A DNA stretch of 5,559 nucleotides from CAZTCJ01 sp964612085 (lineage in GTDB: Bacteria; Pseudomonadota; Alphaproteobacteria; JAJFIK01): contig CAZTCJ010000150.1 in the NCBI GenBank assembly GCA_964612085.1, forward strand, positions 1-5,559, given 5' to 3'. The position numbers and the translations under genes are program-made. The stretch's first letter is position 1; each line of letters starts with the position of its first letter. A model generated the notes under the pieces. It had not been told where the DNA came from. It did not search any database and saw only the letters and a program-made list of their open reading frames with translations. Positions 1-4,431 of the stretch are shown here, piece by piece.

Positions 1-1290
1 CTCCGCCGCATCGAGCCCGAGCCGATGATGGCCTATCTGGCAGGCGTGGCGGACAAGGAAGGCGCCAAGCTCGACGACGGCGCGCTCGCCCTGCTGGCGC
101 GCGCCTCGGAAGGCTCCATGCGCGATGCGGTCTCCCTGCTCGATCAGGCCATCGCCCATGGGCAACCGGGCGAGGATGGCGTCAATCATCTGACCCAGGA
201 TCAAGTGCGCGACATGCTGGGCTTGGCCGACCGGGCCCGCGTGATCGATCTGTTCGATCTCGTCATGAAAGGCGACATCGAGGGGGCCCTGACGGAATTG
301 CGCGCCCAATACGACACGGGCGCCGATCCGCTGATGATCCTCACCGATCTTTTGGAAGTCACCCATTGGCTGACCCGGCTGACCGTGGTGCCCTCAGCCG
401 CCGCCGATCCCGCCATTCCGAGCGCGGAGCGGGAGCGCGGCGCGCAGATGGCCAAGGACCTGCCGGTCAATGTGCTGACCCGCGCCTGGCAATTGCTGCT
501 CAAAGGCTTGAGCGAAGCCCAGGGCGCGCCCAATCCGCTGGCCGCCGCGGAAATGATCATCATCCGTCTGGGCTATGCGGCGAGCTTGAAGCCGCCGGAC
601 GATCTGTTGCGCCTGCTGGACGGCGGCGGCGCATCCCAATCGCCGGCCCCGGCCCGTCCGGCGGCGCCATCCGCCTCCGCCCCGTCCTCCACATCGGCTG
701 CCGCGCCCCGCGGCCATGGCACAGCGCCCGCTGCCGCACCGGCCAGCGCGCCGCGCGCGGTGGAACAGGGCTCGGCGGCCCGCGCTCTCGCGCCTCAGAC
801 GGATACGGTGCCGGATCCGGCTCCCGCGCCAGTGTCAGATCCGCAGACAGAAGATCATCCTCAGGCACTGCCCAGCTTCGACAGTCTTGTGGCCTTGGCC
901 CATGATCTGAAGGAAGTCCGCCTGGAAACGGAATTGCGCCGCTGCGTCCATCTGGTGCGGTTCGAACCGGGCCGGATCGAGTTCCGCCCCACCCCCGACG
1001 CGCCCAAGGATCTCTCCGAACGGCTTCAAGCGCATCTTAAAACCTGGACGGGGCGGCGCTGGGTCGTCAGTGTCGTGAGCGCGGGCGGCGCGCCGACCCT
1101 CCATGAGGTGGACGAGGCGGCCGCCAGCGAGCGGCGCGCGGAAGTGATGGCCCACCCGCTGGTCAAGGCCGCCCTGGAGGCTTTTCCGGGTGCGGAACTC
1201 GGCGATGTGCGCTCCCTCCAGTCGGATCCGGATCTGGAGCAGGAAGCGGCCGGCCCAACGGACGGTTTTGAAGAGGACGACGATTTCTAA
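1..1290 (+). CDS. dnaX: DNA polymerase III subunit tau/gamma (DnaX), 3' part, 5' end outside window
   Basis: DnaX is the ATPase core of the clamp loader; the full-length form (tau) also tethers polymerase and helicase at the fork. The frame is open from base 1, so the Walker ATPase motifs and start lie upstream; 429 residues are visible. The segment opens with LRRIEPE, equivalent to the end of the AAA+ fold. The sensor-2 motif EGSMRDAVSLLDQA follows, with its arginine at nt 121-123. The helical oligomerisation domain runs to about nt 620. A Pro/Ala/Ser-rich linker (about 622-873) joins it to the C-terminal domain, which carries EPGRIEFRP and TGRRWVVSVVS, wording I associate with alphaproteobacterial DnaX. 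The protein ends in an acidic tail (FEEDDDF). No A-AAA-AAG slippery heptamer, as used by E. coli to make gamma, was seen in the linker. It is the first visible gene of an operon with ybaB and recR. Identification is near certain. Confidence 0.95.
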   Translation, partial: LRRIEPEPMMAYLAGVADKEGAKLDDGALALLARASEGSMRDAVSLLDQAIAHGQPGEDGVNHLTQDQVRDMLGLADRARVIDLFDLVMKGDIEGALTELRAQYDTGADPLMILTDLLEVTHWLTRLTVVPSAAADPAIPSAERERGAQMAKDLPVNVLTRAWQLLLKGLSEAQGAPNPLAAAEMIIIRLGYAASLKPPDDLLRLLDGGGASQSPAPARPAAPSASAPSSTSAAAPRGHGTAPAAAPASAPRAVEQGSAARALAPQTDTVPDPAPAPVSDPQTEDHPQALPSFDSLVALAHDLKEVRLETELRRCVHLVRFEPGRIEFRPTPDAPKDLSERLQAHLKTWTGRRWVVSVVSAGGAPTLHEVDEAAASERRAEVMAHPLVKAALEAFPGAELGDVRSLQSDPDLEQEAAGPTDGFEEDDDF

Positions 1291-1302
1291 TCGCGAACGC
1301 GC

Positions 1303-1308
1303 AGGAGA
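1303..1308 (+). promoter_or_regulatory. Shine-Dalgarno of ybaB
   Basis: AGGAGA lies five bases before the ATG at 1314, inside the 23-nt dnaX-ybaB gap. It fixes the ybaB start and indicates independent ribosome loading, unlike the following recR, which has no such site. Confidence 0.8.
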
Positions 1309-1313
1309 AACCC

Positions 1314-1637
1314 ATGAAAAATCTCGGGGGCATGTTGAAACAGGCCCAGGAAATGCAAGCCAAAATGCAGGAGATGCAGGCCCAGCTCGAAGCCACGGAA
1401 ATCGAGGGGGCGGCGGGCGCGGGCCTCGTTTCCGTGATCCTGTCCGGCAAGGGCGCGCTCAAGCAGGTCAAGATCGATCCCTCCCTGATGAAACCGGATG
1501 AGACGGACATGCTGGAGGATCTGATCGTCGCCGCCCATAACGACGCCAAGACCAAGCTTGAAGTGCACATGCAGGAAGAAATGGCCAAGGTGACGGGCGG
1601 CCTGCCCTTGCCGCCGGGCTTCAAGCTCCCCTTCTGA
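1314..1637 (+). CDS. ybaB: YbaB/EbfC family nucleoid-associated DNA-binding protein
   Basis: This small dimeric DNA-binding protein is nucleoid-associated and is commonly encoded between dnaX and recR; members from E. coli, Borrelia (EbfC) and other bacteria bind DNA. The 107-residue length is normal for the family. Residues 1-30 form the typical Met/Gln-rich amphipathic helix (KQAQEMQAKMQEMQAQLE). A beta-rich core follows, with GLVSVILSGKGALKQVKIDPSLM at roughly 37-59. The second long helix (MLEDLIVAAHNDA onward) leads to the family-typical C-terminus GGLPLPPGFKLPF. The start is supported by AGGAGA five bases upstream and by alignment of MKNLGGMLKQAQ with the usual N-terminus. Its TGA shares its final A with the recR ATG, so the two genes are probably translationally coupled. 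A role in replication or repair is inferred from gene neighbourhood rather than shown by the sequence. Confidence 0.96.
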   Translation: MKNLGGMLKQAQEMQAKMQEMQAQLEATEIEGAAGAGLVSVILSGKGALKQVKIDPSLMKPDETDMLEDLIVAAHNDAKTKLEVHMQEEMAKVTGGLPLPPGFKLPF

Positions 1638-2248
1638 TGGCGGCTGGCATTGCAGGGCCCGAGATCGAGCGGCTCATTCAGCTTCTCTCCAAACTGCCGG
1701 GCTTCGGGCCGCGTTCGGCACGGCGTGCCGCGCTTCATCTGATCACGGACCGGAGCGGCCTGCTCGGGTCTTTGAGCCAGGTCATGGCGCAGACGGCGCA
1801 GATCATCCGAACCTGCACATCCTGCGGCAATATCGACAGCACCGACCCGTGCCGGATCTGCACGGATCCCGGCCGCGACGCCGCGCTTTTGTGCGTGGTG
1901 GAGCAGGTCAGCGATCTGTGGGCGTTCGAACGGGCCCGCGCCTTCACCGGCCGTTATCACGTGCTGGGCGGCACCCTGTCAGCGCTCGATGGGGTGCGTC
2001 CGGAGGATTTGAACATCGAAACCCTGCTCGCGCGTGTCCGCGACGGCACCGTGCGGGAAGTGATCCTAGCCCTCGACGCCACCGTGGACGGTCAGACCAC
2101 GGCCCATTATGTCAGCGAGCAACTGGCGGGCAGCGGCGTCGCCCTCACCCGGCTGGCCCATGGCGTGCCCGTAGGCGGCGAACTCGATTATCTGGATGAC
2201 GGCACCCTGGCGGCCGCCCTCAAGGCCCGCCGCGCCATGGAATCCTAA
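1637..2248 (+). CDS. recR: Recombination mediator protein RecR
   Basis: RecR works with RecO and RecF to load RecA on SSB-coated gapped DNA during recombinational repair. The 203-residue protein is full length and has the expected parts in order. A helix-hairpin-helix spans residues 17-35 (LSKLPGFGPRSARRAALHL). A four-cysteine zinc finger has C60, C63, C72 and C75. The TOPRIM domain begins near 82, with E89 in CVVEQVSDLW, then YHVLGGTLSALDG and ALDATVDGQTTAHYV. The C-terminal LTRLAHGVPVGGELDYLDD segment closes the domain. At the position where E. coli has Asn (ATNPTVEGE), this protein has D147. The ATG overlaps the ybaB TGA by one base, and no Shine-Dalgarno is visible before it, so expression probably depends on coupling to ybaB. 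The stop overlaps that of the converging trpF-like gene. Confidence 0.98.
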   Translation: MAAGIAGPEIERLIQLLSKLPGFGPRSARRAALHLITDRSGLLGSLSQVMAQTAQIIRTCTSCGNIDSTDPCRICTDPGRDAALLCVVEQVSDLWAFERARAFTGRYHVLGGTLSALDGVRPEDLNIETLLARVRDGTVREVILALDATVDGQTTAHYVSEQLAGSGVALTRLAHGVPVGGELDYLDDGTLAAALKARRAMES

Positions 2249-2913
2249 AGCATGTGGGCGGGGACATGGCCCTTGGCATTGGCGATGAAGCGCCGGGCCT
2301 TGTCCGGGTCCTTGTCGCCATTGGCATCGTCGACGCCTGAATTCACATCCACCGCGAACGGACGGACCGTATCGATCGCCGAGGCCACATTGTCGGGATT
2401 GAGGCCGCCCGCCAGGATCACCGGCACGTCCACAGCTTCCGCAATGGCCCGGCTCAAGCTCCAGTCATGGGTGCGGCCCGTACCGCCGATGCGGTTTTCC
2501 GCCTCGACCCGCGTGTCGGGCAAAAGAGCGTTGGCGAAGCTTGCGGCGGCCCGCGCGTCGTCAATGGCCGACGCGTCGCTCACATGGATGGCCTTGATCA
2601 GCCTCACACCCGGGAGCGCAAGGCGCACCGCTTCGATTTCCATGACCGGGATATCGTCATGGAGCTGAATAACGGGCGTCGGCACGGCTTCATGGAGATC
2701 CAGGACCTCCCGCGCCGTGATCAGATGGGTGACCAGCACCGGTGTCACGAAGACCGGGATCAGCGCCATCAGGCGCCGCGCTTCGTCCGCACTCACCGCA
2801 TCCTCGGAGAAATGCCGGACGCCGGAAATCAATCCGACCGCATCCGCCCCCGCCGCGACGGAAATGCGCACATCCTGTTCCGACCGGTTGCCGCAGATTT
2901 TGGCTCTGAACAC
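2245..2913 (-). CDS. trpF: Phosphoribosylanthranilate isomerase family protein (TrpF-like)
   Basis: The family catalyses isomerisation of N-(5-phosphoribosyl)anthranilate to CdRP, the third step of tryptophan synthesis, on a cytoplasmic TIM barrel. The 222-residue length is normal. The N-terminus KICGN carries C7, the general base. D133 in LLPDTR fits the general acid. Phosphate-binding loops are visible as GGTGRTHDW (143-151), ILAGGLNPDNV (166-176) and VDVNSGVD (188-195), followed by the usual KDP. Departures from E. coli-like TrpF include GVRHFSEDAVS where SPRYV is usual and QLHDD where QLHG is usual; the VLVTHL and THDWS wording resembles a separate TrpF subgroup, from memory. The GTG start is supported by GGAGG seven bases upstream and by the N-terminal alignment. 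It lies 17 nt after the toroid gene, probably in one operon, with no trpB or trpA beside it. Fold and family are secure; a role in tryptophan synthesis is likely but not proven, and a paralogue with another substrate is possible. Confidence 0.85.
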   Translation of the reverse strand: MFRAKICGNRSEQDVRISVAAGADAVGLISGVRHFSEDAVSADEARRLMALIPVFVTPVLVTHLITAREVLDLHEAVPTPVIQLHDDIPVMEIEAVRLALPGVRLIKAIHVSDASAIDDARAAASFANALLPDTRVEAENRIGGTGRTHDWSLSRAIAEAVDVPVILAGGLNPDNVASAIDTVRPFAVDVNSGVDDANGDKDPDKARRFIANAKGHVPAHML

Positions 2914-2920
2914 GGGACGG

Positions 2921-2925
2921 CCTCC
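2921..2925 (-). promoter_or_regulatory. Shine-Dalgarno of the trpF-like gene (GTG start)
   Basis: Read on the minus strand, GGAGG stands seven bases before the GTG at 2913-2911. It lies wholly inside the 17-nt gap after the preceding gene and decides for the non-ATG start. Confidence 0.8.
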
Positions 2926-2930
2926 ACTCG

Positions 2931-4202
2931 TTATTTCTTGCCGGATTTGGCGCTCTTCAACGACACGACGCCCAGGGATTTCAAGAAGGTGGGTTCGGTA
3001 ATGAACTGGAATACCAATAAGGTGACCATCATCGTAGCAAACAACAAGCCCGCAAGCACGGTCGTGAGTTTGTCCATCAGCGCGGCGCCGACCCCGACCC
3101 CGGCCAAAACCCAGATGAGCGCCAGAACGGCCAGCCGCGTCTTGGTGTTGCGCGACTTCTCCCGGCTCGAAACGGGTTGAGGAAAGGCCTCGAGCTGCGG
3201 TTCGATGTCCGACAGGCCCACAATGTATTTCGAGGTGGACCAGGTCACCGCCCGGTTCGCTGGAAAGCCGCGCGTGGCCGGGTCGATGCTGTTGCGCGTA
3301 TGGAGCAGGGCATCCCGCACCCGCAGTTTTTCAGCAGGGATCGCGGCGGACAGGGCGGAGAAATAGAGCGCCGGCGTCACATGGGTGTAGGTGTAGTTGG
3401 CGTCGTTGCCCACTTCATCGACCAGCTTGATCTCCTCGTTCTGCCAGACCGACTGCTCCGCGTCGTGGCTGCGCACCCATTTCACGGCCGGATCGATCAC
3501 ATCCGCGCAAGTCCCGGCGCCCGCGTCTTCCGCCGCCTTGAGCGCCTGGATGGCATGGAGCGTATGGGCGAAGGGCTCGCCATTGGTCTTGAAGCAGCCT
3601 TCCGCGCGGTCCTGCCGGGCGCGCAGATAGGCCACGGCCGCCTTCAGGTTTTTCAGAAGACCCCGGGACTCGGTCTCGTCGGCGGCTTTGCGCGTCAGGA
3701 TGCGGGCGATGGCGCGCATGGCGACGCAGGTGGGAAAGAGATGGGCCTGGATCGATGAGGTGTAGCCCCAGCCGCCATCCACCATCTGGGTTTCGCTCAG
3801 CCAGCGCGCGCCGTCCCGGATGACGTCTTTCGACTGGGTGAAATCGGTGCTGAGCAAGGCCAGCAGGGCAAAGCCGGTGCGGATCGTGTCAGGCACCACA
3901 TATTGCGCGCCCGGCTCGCCCACATGGCGGCCCCAGGCGCCCTTGGCCTCGCTGGAGGTCTTGATCTGATGGGCCTTCAGGAACGCGATGCCGAGATTGA
4001 TCTCGGCCAGATAGCTCACGATCTGGCCGCCCTGGTCGGCGCTTTTGTGCCGTCCGCCGGCGGCAAGCGCCAGGATCGCCTCGGCGGTATTGAGGACATT
4101 GGGCGTGCTGCCCAGATACTGCCCCCAGCCGCCGGACTTGTTCTGGACCTGCACCAGCCAGTCGGATGCGTTGGTAATGGACTCCGCGAGCGTCTCCGGC
4201 AT
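2931..4202 (-). CDS. Prenyltransferase/squalene-cyclase-like alpha/alpha-toroid protein with two C-terminal membrane helices
   Basis: This 423-residue protein shows spaced QW-like repeats of the terpenoid cyclase/prenyltransferase alpha/alpha-toroid superfamily: QNKSGGW (20-26), KGAWG (87-91), QMVDGGWGY (139-147) and a degenerate QDRAEGCF (197-204). Each is followed by an Ala/Leu-rich helix such as NTAEAILALAAG. A late WSTSKYIVGL segment (321-330) closes the repeat region. No DxDD motif of class II cyclases is present, and the soluble part (about 340 residues) is much shorter than squalene-hopene cyclase (over 600). A basic stretch at 347-356 precedes two hydrophobic helices (about 357-376 and 381-401) and a Lys-rich tail, predicting both ends in the cytoplasm and the toroid anchored to the inner membrane. 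There is no signal peptide. The ATG has AGGAG eight bases upstream and an in-frame TGA at 4220-4218, so the start is firm. It leads a probable operon with the trpF-like gene. Function is unknown; it may bind a substrate or partner without being an enzyme. Confidence 0.78.
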   Translation of the reverse strand: MPETLAESITNASDWLVQVQNKSGGWGQYLGSTPNVLNTAEAILALAAGGRHKSADQGGQIVSYLAEINLGIAFLKAHQIKTSSEAKGAWGRHVGEPGAQYVVPDTIRTGFALLALLSTDFTQSKDVIRDGARWLSETQMVDGGWGYTSSIQAHLFPTCVAMRAIARILTRKAADETESRGLLKNLKAAVAYLRARQDRAEGCFKTNGEPFAHTLHAIQALKAAEDAGAGTCADVIDPAVKWVRSHDAEQSVWQNEEIKLVDEVGNDANYTYTHVTPALYFSALSAAIPAEKLRVRDALLHTRNSIDPATRGFPANRAVTWSTSKYIVGLSDIEPQLEAFPQPVSSREKSRNTKTRLAVLALIWVLAGVGVGAALMDKLTTVLAGLLFATMMVTLLVFQFITEPTFLKSLGVVSLKSAKSGKK

Positions 4203-4375
4203 GGATCCCTCTCCTGCTCAGATCCGGAACTGCGGAGTACTGTCAGGAAAAACCCGGAAAAGCGCAACCGTGAGGGGGACGGCCGGACCTCTGGCGAGGC
4301 TTGAGTTGTGACCACGGTACTGAGTGCCTCGGCTCACGGCACGCGCGGCATTCCCTGAAGGGCCGCACCCCCAAC
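4203..4375 (-). other. Intergenic leader, presumed promoter region of the toroid/trpF unit
   Basis: After the terminator of the gene to the right, this stretch must hold the promoter of the toroid gene unless that gene is reached by readthrough. No strong sigma-70 site stands out. The best pair found is TTGCGC (minus strand, 4267-4262) with GACAGT (4244-4239) at 17-nt spacing, which is weak. Two short inverted repeats are visible: GCGGC/GCCGC (4345-4349 with 4362-4366, with a smaller CCT/AGG inside) and GTGCC/GGCAC (4324-4328 with 4338-4342). Either could be an RNA hairpin or an operator. No supported coding region was found here. Confidence 0.3.
4211..4215 (-). promoter_or_regulatory. Shine-Dalgarno of the toroid protein gene
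   Basis: AGGAG on the minus strand lies eight bases upstream of the ATG at 4202. The in-frame stop TGA just behind it (4220-4218) excludes any longer N-terminus. Confidence 0.8.
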
Positions 4376-4405
4376 GGAAAAGGGGATGCCCGAAAGCATC
4401 CCCTT
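4376..4405 (-). terminator. Intrinsic terminator of the repeat-rich protein gene
   Basis: Reading the minus strand, AAGGGGATGC (4405-4396) pairs perfectly over 10 bp with GCATCCCCTT (4389-4380) around a six-base TTTCGG loop. TTTT, partly in the stem, then CC follows. It begins 26 bases past the TGA of the minus-strand gene ending at 4432. On the plus strand the stem is not followed by a T run, so termination should be one-directional. Confidence 0.85.
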
Positions 4406-4431
4406 GCCCAGTTCAGTTTGTCATCGGGCGA

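Noticed and set aside
366..905. 179-residue plus-strand frame overlapping dnaX
   Set aside because: It is an Arg/Gly/Ser-rich alternative frame of the DnaX linker region; the dnaX frame carries the conserved motifs.
1036..1043. CTTAAAAC in dnaX as a possible slippery frameshift site
   Set aside because: It is not an X-XXY-YYZ heptamer of the dnaX kind and lies in the C-terminal domain, past where gamma would end.
1163..1960. 265-residue minus-strand open frame across the dnaX end, ybaB and recR
   Set aside because: It lies antisense to three well-recognised genes, its translation resembles no family, and long antisense frames are expected at this G+C.
2251..2268. CATGT/ACATG inverted repeat just after recR as a terminator
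   Set aside because: The stem is only 5 bp with an 8-base loop and no T run, and it lies in the coding end of the trpF-like gene.
2467..3180. 237-residue plus-strand open frame over the trpF-like and toroid genes
   Set aside because: It is antisense to the conserved TrpF motifs and to the toroid C-terminus, and its Arg/Asp/His-rich translation looks like a shadow frame.
3177..3758. 193-residue plus-strand open frame inside the toroid gene
   Set aside because: It is antisense to the QW-like repeats, which are clearly the coding strand; its product has no recognisable motifs.
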